Below are positions 55,568-64,000 of a stretch of 64,000 nt of DNA, piece after piece. Numbering within the stretch: position 1 is the stretch's first letter; each line of letters starts with the position of its first letter. The DNA is from Bryobacterales bacterium (GTDB taxonomy: Bacteria > Acidobacteriota > Terriglobia > Bryobacterales > Bryobacteraceae). A program made the position numbers and the translations under genes. Location of the stretch: positions 124,001-188,000 of the forward strand of contig JAFAQY010000121.1 in the NCBI GenBank assembly GCA_019261985.1, given 5' to 3'. The notes under the pieces are model-generated. The model was not told the DNA's origin. It searched no databases and was given only the letters and a program-made list of their open reading frames with translations.

Positions 55568-56728
55568 TCAGGCCCTGGTCAGGAAAATCGGCAGGCCCAT
55601 TTTGTTGGCGTAGTTGGGCCGGTAGCGCGCTTTGTTGTACATCGTGTCCACATCCACCCTGCGAGGACCCAGCTTCGGATCGGGAATCGGCGCCATTGTG
55701 TAACAACCGTGCACGAGCGCCGACATCAGACCGCTCTTGCCCGCGAATAGGGTATCCATCGCGATGTTGCCGAACGTGGCGGCAATCAGCTTGTCGGCGA
55801 AATCGGGCTCGCCGCTGCGGAGATCGTACGTAAGATCGCTCACCATACACTCTTCGCCGGTCCGGTTGCCGATTTCCATCGCGAGCGCCTCGGCAATACT
55901 GGCTTTATGGCGATGGCCAAAAGCATCCGGTTCGCCATATTCCTGAACCGTGTAACCCTCCCACTGCGCTCCTTCGGAAAGCACCACCAGGACGTAATTG
56001 CTGGGCGTGTCGCTTTTTTCGACCAGCAAAAGGTCGATCAATTTATCCACATTAACCTTGTACTCCGGAATGCAGCAGCGGATGGACGTCACATATGCGG
56101 TGTACAGCGCGGTAAATCCCGCATCGCGGCCGAACACGCGGAAGATGCCGATGCGCTCGTGCGAACCCGCGGTGGTTCGCTGGCGCTGGATCGCATCCAT
56201 CGCGCGCGTAATCGCGGTAGAAAAGCCGATGCAATATTCGGTGTTGTGGACGTCGTTGTCCATCGTTTTCGGAATCGCCACCACCTTTACTCCCAGCGAA
56301 TGCAGATGAGCGGCGTAGCTGAGCGTGTCATCGCCGCCGATCGCAATCAGGTAATCCAAATTCAGCCGCTCGATGTTTTTCAGAACATACGGGCTCAAAT
56401 CCCACGTCTCGCCCTTCTTGGGAATACTCTCACCCGCTAAGTAGGGAGGCAATTTCCGCATCCTGAGCGGATTGGTGCGGCTGGAATGCAGGATTGTCCC
56501 TCCGTAGCGGTCGATAGTGCGCGTATTGGCGCGGTTGAGCGGAAGAATGTAATGTTCGCGGCTGGCCTTCTCTTCGAAGTTTAGATGGGTGACTCCCTCC
56601 CAACCGCGGCGGATGCCGATAATTTCGCAATCGTTTTCAGTGCCGCGGTATACGACTTCTTTGATGACGGAGTTGAGGCCCGGAACGTCTCCCCCTCCGG
56701 TCAAGATTCCGATCCGTTTGTTGGCCAT
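55568..56728 (-). CDS. pfkA: 6-phosphofructokinase, PPi-dependent signature
   Basis: 386 residues, longer than the 320-residue ATP enzymes of E. coli type. The phosphoryl-donor motif is GGDDT (131-135), and the following motif is PKTMDND (153-159). The Asp in place of the Gly of GGDGS, and the Lys in place of the Gly in PGTIDND, are the published discriminators for pyrophosphate-dependent enzymes. The fructose-6-phosphate region (IFRVFGRDAGFTA; CIPEYKVN) is complete. If PPi-dependent, the step is reversible. Operon leader for the methyltransferase and helicase. Confidence 0.9.
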   Translation of the reverse strand: MANKRIGILTGGGDVPGLNSVIKEVVYRGTENDCEIIGIRRGWEGVTHLNFEEKASREHYILPLNRANTRTIDRYGGTILHSSRTNPLRMRKLPPYLAGESIPKKGETWDLSPYVLKNIERLNLDYLIAIGGDDTLSYAAHLHSLGVKVVAIPKTMDNDVHNTEYCIGFSTAITRAMDAIQRQRTTAGSHERIGIFRVFGRDAGFTALYTAYVTSIRCCIPEYKVNVDKLIDLLLVEKSDTPSNYVLVVLSEGAQWEGYTVQEYGEPDAFGHRHKASIAEALAMEIGNRTGEECMVSDLTYDLRSGEPDFADKLIAATFGNIAMDTLFAGKSGLMSALVHGCYTMAPIPDPKLGPRRVDVDTMYNKARYRPNYANKMGLPIFLTRA

Positions 56729-56750
56729 GACCCATCATATCGGGACGCCC

Positions 56751-56789
56751 GTGGGGCAGGCTTCAGCCTGCGGCGGACTTCAGTCCGCC
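56751..56789. repeat. Dispersed twin-hairpin repeat
   Basis: GTGGGGCAGG head, then GCAGGC-TTCA-GCCTGC and GGCGGAC-TTCA-GTCCGCC. It lies in the divergent gap between PFK and the hydrolase, close to the latter's start. Confidence 0.75.
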
Positions 56790-56817
56790 TCGCTTCGGCT
56801 ATATACTGACCTACGTC

Positions 56818-57690
56818 ATGGCTAACCAATCCTGGATGTGGTGGGCATTGCCGGCCCTGATTTGCGGCGGGACATCGGCGCAGGTTTTGACCGGCGTAAT
56901 CGATATTCATGCTCATACCGATCCGGACAGCACCCCGCGCTCCATTGACGCGATCGATCTGGCCAAACTGGCCAAGAGCCGCGGCATGCGCGGCCTGGTG
57001 TTGAAGAATCACTACGAATCCACGGCATCGCTGGCATACATCGTTAGAAAGGAGGTCCCCGGCCTGGAGGTCTTCGGCGGCATCGACCTGAATCTGACAG
57101 TCGGCGGCATCAACCCCGCGGCGGTCGAGCGCATGACCATGGTGAACGGCGGCTGGGGACGCGTGGTGTGGATGCCTACCTTCGACGCGGAGAATCAGGT
57201 CCGCGATTCCAAGGAAAACCGGCCGTTTGTCCCTATCGCGAAGAATGGAGAGCTGCTGCCGGATGTGAAACAGGTAATCGGCGTCGTTGCCAAACACAAT
57301 TTGCTTCTCGAAACCGGCCACTCCTCCCCCGAGGAGGGCCTGATGCTGATCCGCGAGGCCAAGCGCCAAAATGTTCAGCACGTCGTGGTCACGCACGCCA
57401 CGCGCCCGCCGGTCCGCATGAGTATCGCCCAGATGCAGGAAGCGGCGAAGCTCGGCGCGTATATCGAATTTGTTTACGACCGCCAAGCGATGGCCGATAC
57501 CGCCCGCGCAATTCGAGCAATCGGACCGGAGTACTGTATTCTTTCGAGCGATCTCGGGCAGCCGAACAATCCGTTGCATCCCGATGGCCTCGAGGCGTTT
57601 TTCGCAGGGCTGGAAAAAGAGGGTATTTCGCGCGCGGATATCGAGCGCATGACCCAAAAAAACCCGGCAGTGGTTTTAGGCCTTCCATAG
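56818..57690 (+). CDS. Metal-dependent hydrolase, amidohydrolase-like (DUF6282 type)
   Basis: 290 residues. A signal-like N-terminus (MANQSWMWWALPALICGGTS) suggests export. Metal-site motifs of amidohydrolase/PHP-type barrels appear: VIDIHAHTDPDS (HxH), LVLKNHYEST, LLLETGHSSPEEG, VVVTHATRPPV and CILSSDLGQPNNPLHPDGL. The substrate is unknown. It is followed by a bicupin and an HpaB-like gene, which hints at a catabolic cluster. Confidence 0.75.
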   Translation: MANQSWMWWALPALICGGTSAQVLTGVIDIHAHTDPDSTPRSIDAIDLAKLAKSRGMRGLVLKNHYESTASLAYIVRKEVPGLEVFGGIDLNLTVGGINPAAVERMTMVNGGWGRVVWMPTFDAENQVRDSKENRPFVPIAKNGELLPDVKQVIGVVAKHNLLLETGHSSPEEGLMLIREAKRQNVQHVVVTHATRPPVRMSIAQMQEAAKLGAYIEFVYDRQAMADTARAIRAIGPEYCILSSDLGQPNNPLHPDGLEAFFAGLEKEGISRADIERMTQKNPAVVLGLP

Positions 57691-57724
57691 CTCTGCATCA
57701 GTAATTGCACAAGTAGGCATGCCC

Positions 57725-57758
57725 GCTGTAGGGCAGGCGGCGGCCTTCAGCCCGCCTG
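57725..57758. repeat. Dispersed twin-hairpin repeat, shortened copy
   Basis: CTGTAGGGCAGG head with one strong hairpin GGC-GGCC-TTCA-GCCCGCC. It lies in the short gap between the hydrolase and the bicupin start at 57776. Confidence 0.6.
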
Positions 57759-57775
57759 GGCGTGTAGAATCGGTC

Positions 57776-58597
57776 ATGCACTTTGTTTCCAAGATCGACA
57801 AAGCCGCGGCCGTGACGCCGCCCGTTTATCAAACCAACAGCAAAGGATTCCTGCGCGCGACCTATGCCGATCGCGCGATAGGATCGGTCCACATGGGCGT
57901 CGGCGTGTGCTTCCTCGCGCCCGCGGGCGAGGTAAAGCCGCACCTCCACTCCTTCGAGGAGAGCTTCTATGTCCTGGAAGGGAATGTCACGGCGCAAGTC
58001 GCGGGGCAAAGCTACTCGTTACGCCCGGGTGACTTTGGCTTGATCCGCACCGGCCTGCCGCACGCGTGGCGAAATGAAGCCGGCGAACCGGCGCGGTGGA
58101 TCGAAATGCAGGCCCCCCAACCGCGTCCCCTCGACTACGCGGAAGATACGTTCTTCGTCAATGGAAACCCCGGGGTGGAAGGCTCCTTATTAACCGGCCA
58201 TTTCGACGAGGCGCAATTGCCCCGGCCCGGTGGACCGTCGCAAATGGAGGGTTTTAACCCCACCACCGGCGTCGCAATCAAGATGTTCGTCGACCGCTCC
58301 TTTGGCGCAATTCATCAATCGCTCTTTTTGATTCAATACCTGCCTGGAGCGAAAATCGATCCGCACGATCACACCTTTGAAGAATCGTATTTGATCGTGG
58401 GCGGTCGAGTCCGCGCCACCGCCGACGGCAAGACGTACGACCTTGGCCCGGGAGACGTGATTTGGACCGGCGTTGGGTGCATTCATAGTTTCGAGAACAC
58501 CGGTTCGGAGCCGGTGCGCTGGATCGAGACTCAGGCGCCGCTACCCCCTGCGAAAGAAGTCTTTCGATTCGAGCGGGACTGGGCACAGTACAAATAA
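57776..58597 (+). CDS. Bicupin protein ((S)-ureidoglycine aminohydrolase-like)
   Basis: 273 residues from ATG 57776; an ATG at 57719 would read through the repeat. Two cupin modules are clear. Cupin 1 has HLHSFEESFYVLEGNVT followed by LRPGDFGLIRTGLPHAWRN, and cupin 2 has DPHDHTFEESYLIVGGRVRA followed by LGPGDVIWTGVGCIHSFEN. The double H-x3-4-EES-x6-G pattern resembles AllE, which acts in purine catabolism. Without other allantoin genes, a general isomerase or hydrolase role is just as possible. Metal ligands are present in both modules. Confidence 0.75.
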   Translation: MHFVSKIDKAAAVTPPVYQTNSKGFLRATYADRAIGSVHMGVGVCFLAPAGEVKPHLHSFEESFYVLEGNVTAQVAGQSYSLRPGDFGLIRTGLPHAWRNEAGEPARWIEMQAPQPRPLDYAEDTFFVNGNPGVEGSLLTGHFDEAQLPRPGGPSQMEGFNPTTGVAIKMFVDRSFGAIHQSLFLIQYLPGAKIDPHDHTFEESYLIVGGRVRATADGKTYDLGPGDVIWTGVGCIHSFENTGSEPVRWIETQAPLPPAKEVFRFERDWAQYK

Positions 58598-58658
58598 CGC
58601 CCGTTCACGGCGAACAGCTCCGCCGCCCGGACGATAATCGTAAAGGACCTAGAACAAT

Positions 58659-60236
58659 ATGTCTTCGAACTCAACCCCATCTGCCCCGGCGCGCACGCGT
58701 CCGTTCACTTCGGAGGAATACATCGAAAGCCTCCGCGACGGCCGCGAAATCTGGATCTATGGCGAGCGCGTTAAGGACGTGACCACCCATCCAGCTTTTC
58801 GCAATACCGTGCGCATGCTGGCGCGCCTATACGACGCGCTCCATGGCGAAAAAAAGGATGTCCTTTGCACGAACACCGACACAGGCAGCGGCGGATACAC
58901 GCACAAATTTTTCAAAGCGCCCCGCGATGCCGCCGAGATGGTGGAAGCACGCGATGCCGTTGCCGAGTGGGCGCGGGTCAGCTACGGATGGATGGGCCGC
59001 AGCCCGGATTACAAAGCCGCTTTCCTGGCCACGCTCGGGGCCAATTCCGAGTTCTATACGCCGTTTCAGGAAAACGCCCGGCGCTGGTACAAAAAGGTCC
59101 AGGAAGAAAACACCTTCGTCAATCACGCCATCGTAAATCCCCCGGTCGATCGCAATAAAGAACTCTCGGAAGTCCGCGATGTTTATATGCACGTCGAAAA
59201 GGAAACCGACGGCGGGCTGATCGTTAGCGGCGCCAAGGTCGTGGCGACCACGTCATCCCTAACGCACTACAACTTCATCGCCAATAATGGCGCGCTGCCA
59301 ATCAAGACCAAGGATTTTGCATTCGTCTGCATTGTGCCTACCGATGCGCCGGGAATGAAGCTGTTTTGCAGGCCTTCCTATGAAATGGCCGCGGCCGCCA
59401 CCGGCAGCCCGTTCGATTACCCGCTCTCGAGCCGTCTGGATGAAAACGATTCGATCATCGTCTTCGATAAGGTTTTCGTCCCTTGGGAGAACGTGTTCGC
59501 TTACGGCGATATCGACAAGGTGAATAATTTCTTCCCCCGCTCCGGCTTTCTTCCGCGTTTTATGTTCCACGGCTGCACCCGGCTTGCGGTGAAACTCGAT
59601 TTCATCGCAGGCTTGTTGCTAAAAGGAGTGGAGGCGACGGGAGCCAAGGATTTCCGCGGAGTGCAAGCGCAGGTCGGCGAAGTGCTCGCGTGGCGCAATC
59701 TGTTCTGGGGTCTTACGGACGCGATGGCCCGCACTACCGTGCCGTGGACGCCCGGCTACGTGCTGCCGAACCTGGATTACGGACTCGCATATCGTGTCGC
59801 CGCCAGCACGCTCTATCCGCGGTTGAAGGAAATCGTGGAAAACGTGCTGGCTAGCGCGCTGATATATCTTCCTTCGCACGCCAACGATTTCAAGTCCCCG
59901 GAAATCCGCAAGTATCTCGACCAGTTTGTGCGCGGCTCAAACGGGTATTCGGCGATCGACCGCGTGAAGCTGATGAAGCTGATGTGGGACGCAATGGGCA
60001 CGGAATTCGGCGGCCGCCACGAGCTCTATGAACGCAACTACTTCGGCAATCATGAAAGCATCCGCTTTGAGACGCTGATGGTCGCCGACGCGCTAGGGCA
60101 ATCGGCCAAGTACAAGGGCTTCGCCGAGCAGTGCATGGCGGAATACGATCTGGATGGGTGGACGGTGCCGGATTTGATCAATCCGGACGACGTGAATGTC
60201 GTGATGCGGAAGGCAGAGTCCGCGACGCCGAAGTAG
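58659..60236 (+). CDS. 4-hydroxyphenylacetate 3-monooxygenase (HpaB)-like protein
   Basis: 525 residues. Family segments are [94 protein letters not shown] and [20 protein letters not shown]. HpaB uses FADH2 from a partner reductase HpaC, which is not in the window. The closely related 4-hydroxybutyryl-CoA dehydratase has other Fe-S residues not evident here. With the hydrolase and bicupin it may act on an aromatic substrate; which one is unknown. Confidence 0.82.
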   Translation: MSSNSTPSAPARTRPFTSEEYIESLRDGREIWIYGERVKDVTTHPAFRNTVRMLARLYDALHGEKKDVLCTNTDTGSGGYTHKFFKAPRDAAEMVEARDAVAEWARVSYGWMGRSPDYKAAFLATLGANSEFYTPFQENARRWYKKVQEENTFVNHAIVNPPVDRNKELSEVRDVYMHVEKETDGGLIVSGAKVVATTSSLTHYNFIANNGALPIKTKDFAFVCIVPTDAPGMKLFCRPSYEMAAAATGSPFDYPLSSRLDENDSIIVFDKVFVPWENVFAYGDIDKVNNFFPRSGFLPRFMFHGCTRLAVKLDFIAGLLLKGVEATGAKDFRGVQAQVGEVLAWRNLFWGLTDAMARTTVPWTPGYVLPNLDYGLAYRVAASTLYPRLKEIVENVLASALIYLPSHANDFKSPEIRKYLDQFVRGSNGYSAIDRVKLMKLMWDAMGTEFGGRHELYERNYFGNHESIRFETLMVADALGQSAKYKGFAEQCMAEYDLDGWTVPDLINPDDVNVVMRKAESATPK

Positions 60237-60391
60237 ACGCCTGCGCCCTTTTGCGCCATCAGCCAAACGCCATATCTCTGCGTCCTGGGACGGTGTGTCC
60301 CACAAACGAACAAGCTGAAATTGCGAGATCGCGGTCGTCCCCGTTTTTATTATGTTTTCGTGCTGGAATCAGGCTTGCTCTCAGCACTGCC

Positions 60392-62785
60392 ATGTTCCTG
60401 GATCTTGTGTACGCATACCGCATTCTGAAGAAGAGCCCTATGGCGACGGCTGTGACCATCCTGGCCCTCGCGCTCGGCATCGGCGCAAATATCGGATCGT
60501 TCATGGCAACAAACGCGCTGATACTTCATCCGTTTCCGTACCCCGATCTCGATCGCATCGTGATGGTTTGGGGAAATTTGCCGAAGCAGGAACTCAATCG
60601 CGCCGGAGTAACGGCCGCGGACTTTGCGGATTGGAAACGGCAGACTCGGTCTTTTGAAGCGCTTGCAACCTTCACTGCCGGAACTGTCAATCTGACCGGC
60701 GGCGACCCTCCGGAGCCCGTTCAGGCCGCGCGGGTTGGCCCCGGCTTCTTCCGGATCTTCGGAATGAAGCCCAGCATCGGCAGGACGTTTTCAAATGCCG
60801 CGGACGAATCAGCCGACCGCGTCGTAGTCCTAAGCGATGGATTATGGCGTAGCCGTTTCGCGGCTTCGCGGGATGTGATCGGCAAAACCGTTCCGCTCGG
60901 TGGTGAGAGCTACACTGTCGTCGGCGTCATGCCGCAGGATTTCGATTACCCTCTGGCCACCGATGTTTGGGTTCCGCTGGTGCTTACTCCAGCTGAAAAA
61001 TCGGACCGGGTTTATCACAGTTTCCTTGCCATAGGGAAACTGAAGCCGGGTGTAAGAGCCACCCAGGCCGATGCCGAACTCCGCACGACCGCCTCGGTTC
61101 TGGAGGGGCAGTATCCAACAACGAATGCCGGCTGGAGTGCGACCGTGCAGCCATTGCGCCAAACCACGGAAAGCGTGACGAACCGCTTTATTGTTGTCCT
61201 ATCGGTGGCGTCGCTCTTTCTTTTGCTCCTTGCCGGAGCGAACGTCGCGAATATCCAGCTGGCCCAAGCGATGAACCGCCGCAAAACGATTGTCATCGAA
61301 GCGTCACTGGGCGCAAGCCGTCTTCGAATCGCCCGGTCGCTGGGTCTCCAGAGTCTGCTTCTCGCCCTGGCGGGCGGCGCGGCCGGCTTGTTCGCAACGT
61401 ACTGGCTAAACGACCGGAATCAGACATTCATTCCAGCGAGAATCTACCAGATCGTCCCCGGGCTGCGGCAGTTGCGGATCGATTCCACGGTCATTTTCGC
61501 TATCCTCGCGCTTTCGATCGTGACGGGAATCCTGTGCAGCCTGCCGGCCATCGCGCATTTGGTCGGCCGGCGATCTTCGCCCGCTCTCAGCGAAGCGCTC
61601 CAACAAGGCAGCCGAAGCATCGCCGGCAATAGGCGCCAGCGCATACGCGACCTTTTGGTGATCGGCGAAGTCGCGATGGCCTTGCTTCTACTGGTGGGCG
61701 CCGGGGTTATGGTGAACACATTTGAACACATGGCGCGGTTGAATTTGGGATTCAATCCCTCCAAGCTACTGACTGCGCAGATTTCTCTCACGCGGCAGGC
61801 CTATCGCGAGGATGCTCAAATGGTTGGGTTCTTTGACCGGCTGCTGGCCAAGTTGTCGGCGATCCCCGGAGTGCAAAGCGCCTCGCTTGAGATGCCGGCC
61901 GGCACGGCAGCCGGTTTCAAGATCGAAGGACGTCCGGATCCGCTCGCAGCCGAACCTAGACCCGATATCCGAACGGTGGATGCGCGCTACTTCCGCACAA
62001 TGCAGATGCCGGTCCTTGCGGGTCGCGCGCTGGCCGACCAGGACACCGCCGGCTCGACCCCGGTGATCGTGATTAGTAAAAGCATTGCCGATCACTACTG
62101 GCCGGGATCGGACCCGATTGGACGACGCGTCCGTTTCGGGTTATCCCCGTGGCTGACTGTCGTCGGCGTCTGTGGGGACACCATCCAGTGGTTTACGAAT
62201 CGACCGGAGCCGGCTGCCTACACCTCATACCGGCAAAAGCCCGTATGGAACGCACAGGTACTGCTCCGAACGGAGGGTGATCCCTCGACCGTGGAGAAGG
62301 CTGTTGTTGCGGAAGTCCGGGCGTTGGATCCCACCGAACCGGTTTACGAGCTCAAAAGCATGGAGCAGTTCTTTTCTGAGGAGCGGTCGGGAGTGCAAGG
62401 AGCCGCCCGAGCCATGACGAACAACGCGGGTATCGCCCTGTTTCTGGCTCTCACCGGCATTTACGGCGTCATTTCCTACTTCGTCAGCCAGCGGACGCGC
62501 GAGATCGGTATACGAATCGCGGTGGGCGCGGAACTCTCCGACATCATCTACATGACCCTCGGGGAAGCGTGCCGGGTTGGCGGCATCGGACTCGCCATCG
62601 GTATCCCCGCCACATATCTCCTCATGCGCGTTTTATCGAATGCCTTGTACAACGTGGTCGTCGTGAAATGGAGCACGTTTTCAGGAGTCACGATTTTGCT
62701 CGCGGCCGCCGCATTGCTCGCGGCGTACATTCCCGCGCGCCGGGCAGCGTCGGTGGATCCCGTCATCGCGCTGCGGAACGAGTAG
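60392..62785 (+). CDS. ADOP-family (MacB/FtsX-like) permease, without prefix domain
   Basis: 797 residues from ATG 60392; the frame extends upstream only because it runs through the HpaB gene. The protein starts directly at the first unit (YAYRILKKSPMATAVTILAL). It lacks the N-terminal prefix seen in the ADOP at 43136 and has no PadR in front. The two MacB-core/FtsX units are complete, ending GIYGVISYFVSQRTREIGIR and YIPARRAASVDPVIALRNE. Some distance (155 bases) separates it from HpaB. Exporter or mechanotransmission role is inferred from the family. Confidence 0.85.
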   Translation: MFLDLVYAYRILKKSPMATAVTILALALGIGANIGSFMATNALILHPFPYPDLDRIVMVWGNLPKQELNRAGVTAADFADWKRQTRSFEALATFTAGTVNLTGGDPPEPVQAARVGPGFFRIFGMKPSIGRTFSNAADESADRVVVLSDGLWRSRFAASRDVIGKTVPLGGESYTVVGVMPQDFDYPLATDVWVPLVLTPAEKSDRVYHSFLAIGKLKPGVRATQADAELRTTASVLEGQYPTTNAGWSATVQPLRQTTESVTNRFIVVLSVASLFLLLLAGANVANIQLAQAMNRRKTIVIEASLGASRLRIARSLGLQSLLLALAGGAAGLFATYWLNDRNQTFIPARIYQIVPGLRQLRIDSTVIFAILALSIVTGILCSLPAIAHLVGRRSSPALSEALQQGSRSIAGNRRQRIRDLLVIGEVAMALLLLVGAGVMVNTFEHMARLNLGFNPSKLLTAQISLTRQAYREDAQMVGFFDRLLAKLSAIPGVQSASLEMPAGTAAGFKIEGRPDPLAAEPRPDIRTVDARYFRTMQMPVLAGRALADQDTAGSTPVIVISKSIADHYWPGSDPIGRRVRFGLSPWLTVVGVCGDTIQWFTNRPEPAAYTSYRQKPVWNAQVLLRTEGDPSTVEKAVVAEVRALDPTEPVYELKSMEQFFSEERSGVQGAARAMTNNAGIALFLALTGIYGVISYFVSQRTREIGIRIAVGAELSDIIYMTLGEACRVGGIGLAIGIPATYLLMRVLSNALYNVVVVKWSTFSGVTILLAAAALLAAYIPARRAASVDPVIALRNE

Positions 62786-62842
62786 CGGCACAGGTCCGGC
62801 GCGGCCCGCCAGCGTACCCAGTTGGAAAAGTTGGCAGCCCGT

Positions 62843-62913
62843 GTGGGGCAGGATGCCATCCTGCGGCGGGCTTCAGCCCGCCTTTGCGGTCACGTGAAGT
62901 TCTGCAATTAAGC
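62843..62913. repeat. Dispersed twin-hairpin repeat with conserved tail
   Basis: GTGGGGCAGG head, stems GCAGGAT-GCC-ATCCTGC and GGCGGGC-TTCA-GCCCGCC. The tail (62888-62913) repeats 13441-13466 with two mismatches. It lies between two convergent genes, so it could also serve as a bidirectional transcript end. Confidence 0.7.
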
Positions 62914-62915
62914 GC

Positions 62916-63908
62916 TCAATGACCTCGCTCGCGATACATGCGTTTCTGGGCTTTATGAATCGCCTTCCATTTCTGCTTCACAGCTCGTTGGGCGCTCGCG
63001 TCCGCTTCCATCGCGTGATGCCGCGCCTCGCGCTGTAGCTTCGCGTAGCTTGCCCACCGGACCGGTGAAATCCTGCCTTGCTCCACCGCCGTTCGCACCG
63101 CGCATCCAGGCTCGTTATCATGCGCGCAATCGGCGAAACGGCATTGTTCCGCCAGCGCCGCGATTTCGGGAAATGCCAAATCGAGCGAAGTCTCTCCGGC
63201 AAGCAATCCCAACTCGCGCATCCCCGGAGTGTCGATAAGCCACGCCCCGCCGGGCAGCGCCATCAGCATGCGAGCCGTTGTTGTGTGCCGTCCACGCGAG
63301 TCGTACTCGCGAACTTCCCGTGTGGCGAGCGTTTTTCCAGTCAGGGCATTCGCAATGGTCGATTTTCCCGCTCCGGAAGACCCCAGCAGCGCCGCCGTTA
63401 GTCCCGGCCGAAGCCAGGTCCGCAACGGTTCCGCGGAGAGCCGCGCTGCGATGGAGACTACGTCTACTCGTCCGGCAACGGACCGCACGGCAACCAGAGC
63501 CGCCTCCACATCCACGCAGATATCCGCTTTATTGAGCACCACGACCGGCTGCGCTCCGCTCTCCCATGCCAAAACGAGATAACGCTCGATACGCCGCAAA
63601 TTGAAATCCGCGTCCAACCCGCAGACTACGAAACAAACATCGATGTTGGCTGCCACGCATTGCGGCGAACGCTCCCGCCCGGCCGCTCTCCGAATAAACG
63701 CCGTTGTACGTTTCTCTACTGTCTCGATCAGGCAAAGCTCCGCGGCTGGACGAACCCAAACCCAGTCGCCGGCGGCGGGCAATTCGCCATAGGCCCGCAG
63801 AACGCCCGATGGCAGGGCCGCCATTTCCGCGCCATCTTCCAACAGAACGCGATACTCCTCGTGCGCGCCGAATGACACTCGGCCCCGAATGAGTTCCTCT
63901 TTAAGCAT
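62916..63908 (-). CDS. rsgA: Ribosome small-subunit-dependent GTPase A
   Basis: 330 residues. The GTPase domain is circularly permuted: NKAD (126-129) comes before the P-loop GSSGAGKST (176-184), then RGRHTTT (205-211) and DTPG (226-229). An N-terminal OB fold (GDWVWVRP) and a C-terminal zinc knuckle (Cys256, Cys261, His263, Cys269) complete the family plan. It acts late in 30S maturation. The start at 63908 has GGAG upstream. Confidence 0.95.
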   Translation of the reverse strand: MLKEELIRGRVSFGAHEEYRVLLEDGAEMAALPSGVLRAYGELPAAGDWVWVRPAAELCLIETVEKRTTAFIRRAAGRERSPQCVAANIDVCFVVCGLDADFNLRRIERYLVLAWESGAQPVVVLNKADICVDVEAALVAVRSVAGRVDVVSIAARLSAEPLRTWLRPGLTAALLGSSGAGKSTIANALTGKTLATREVREYDSRGRHTTTARMLMALPGGAWLIDTPGMRELGLLAGETSLDLAFPEIAALAEQCRFADCAHDNEPGCAVRTAVEQGRISPVRWASYAKLQREARHHAMEADASAQRAVKQKWKAIHKAQKRMYRERGH

Positions 63909-64000
63909 TTTGTTCGCTCCATATTCAAAGGACTTGAATACACGGCTCCCGCCCAGCCGTTGGGACGGCAGGATCAGCGTTGTATGAGCGCTCCTGCGAA
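63909..64000. other. Window edge, no gene seen
   Basis: Upstream of rsgA the last 90 bases hold only the ribosome site and a presumed promoter. No reading frame continues into the window from the right. Confidence 0.4.

Noticed and set aside
60131-60391. N-terminal extension of the second ADOP gene
   Set aside because: It lies inside and just after the HpaB gene in another frame and has no membrane or prefix character.

Overview
The window looks like chromosomal DNA of an acidobacterium of the Solibacter/Bryobacter group. The evidence is in the gene content. There are two large 'acidobacterial duplicated orphan permease' (ADOP) proteins, one with its PadR regulator overlapping by ATGA. There is a large NHL-repeat protein ending in the C-terminal domain named after Solibacter, an Oar-type TonB receptor with a carboxypeptidase-like N-terminal domain, and a DUF1800/DUF1501 pair. 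Coding density is high. I see no rRNA, tRNA, insertion sequence or CRISPR array.

Layout. 1-4.8 kb: a partial PepSY membrane protein, a broken metallo-beta-lactamase-fold gene, a small membrane protein, a large polytopic membrane protein and a 77-aa antitoxin-like protein. 4.8-12.4 kb: a minus-strand efflux operon with a lipoprotein adaptor and two tandem RND pumps. 12.7-14.1 kb: cytidylate kinase and a secreted unknown. 14.1-20.7 kb: a minus-strand CzcCBA-type metal efflux operon preceded by a His-rich secreted peptide and a c-type cytochrome. 21.0-22.3 kb: hicAB, with hicA frameshifted, and tmRNA (tag ANQQFAYAA). 22.4-24.5 kb: thiC-fabI. 24.6-30.4 kb: a GAF-ANTAR regulator, a secreted protein followed by a membrane-anchored patatin, and pgk on the other strand.

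30.5-39.4 kb: the NHL-repeat protein, a MetE-like protein, the TonB receptor and a DUF488 protein. 39.5-42.6 kb: a YaaH-family transporter, a Tat-exported thiamine-diphosphate enzyme and a c-type cytochrome, apparently one operon. 42.8-47.5 kb: PadR-ADOP, a frameshifted carboxymuconolactone-decarboxylase-like gene, an AAC(6')-Ii-like acetyltransferase and a small conserved protein. 47.7-51.9 kb: DUF1800-DUF1501, then an ECF sigma factor with a zinc-finger anti-sigma. 51.9-56.7 kb: a minus-strand operon of PPi-type phosphofructokinase, a methyltransferase and a stand-alone UvrD/AddA-like helicase-nuclease. 56.8-60.2 kb: a metal-dependent hydrolase, a bicupin and an HpaB-like monooxygenase. 60.4-64 kb: a second ADOP and rsgA.

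Three points stand out. First, a family of intergenic twin-hairpin repeats is scattered through the window (at least seven copies plus a fragment), and two copies share a long conserved tail. Second, the Tat-exported ThDP enzyme, cytochrome c and acetate-type transporter look like an uncharacterised periplasmic oxidation module. Third, three otherwise recognisable genes (the MBL-fold gene, hicA and the CMD-like gene) are broken by single-site indels, which means either real decay or base-calling errors in this assembly.
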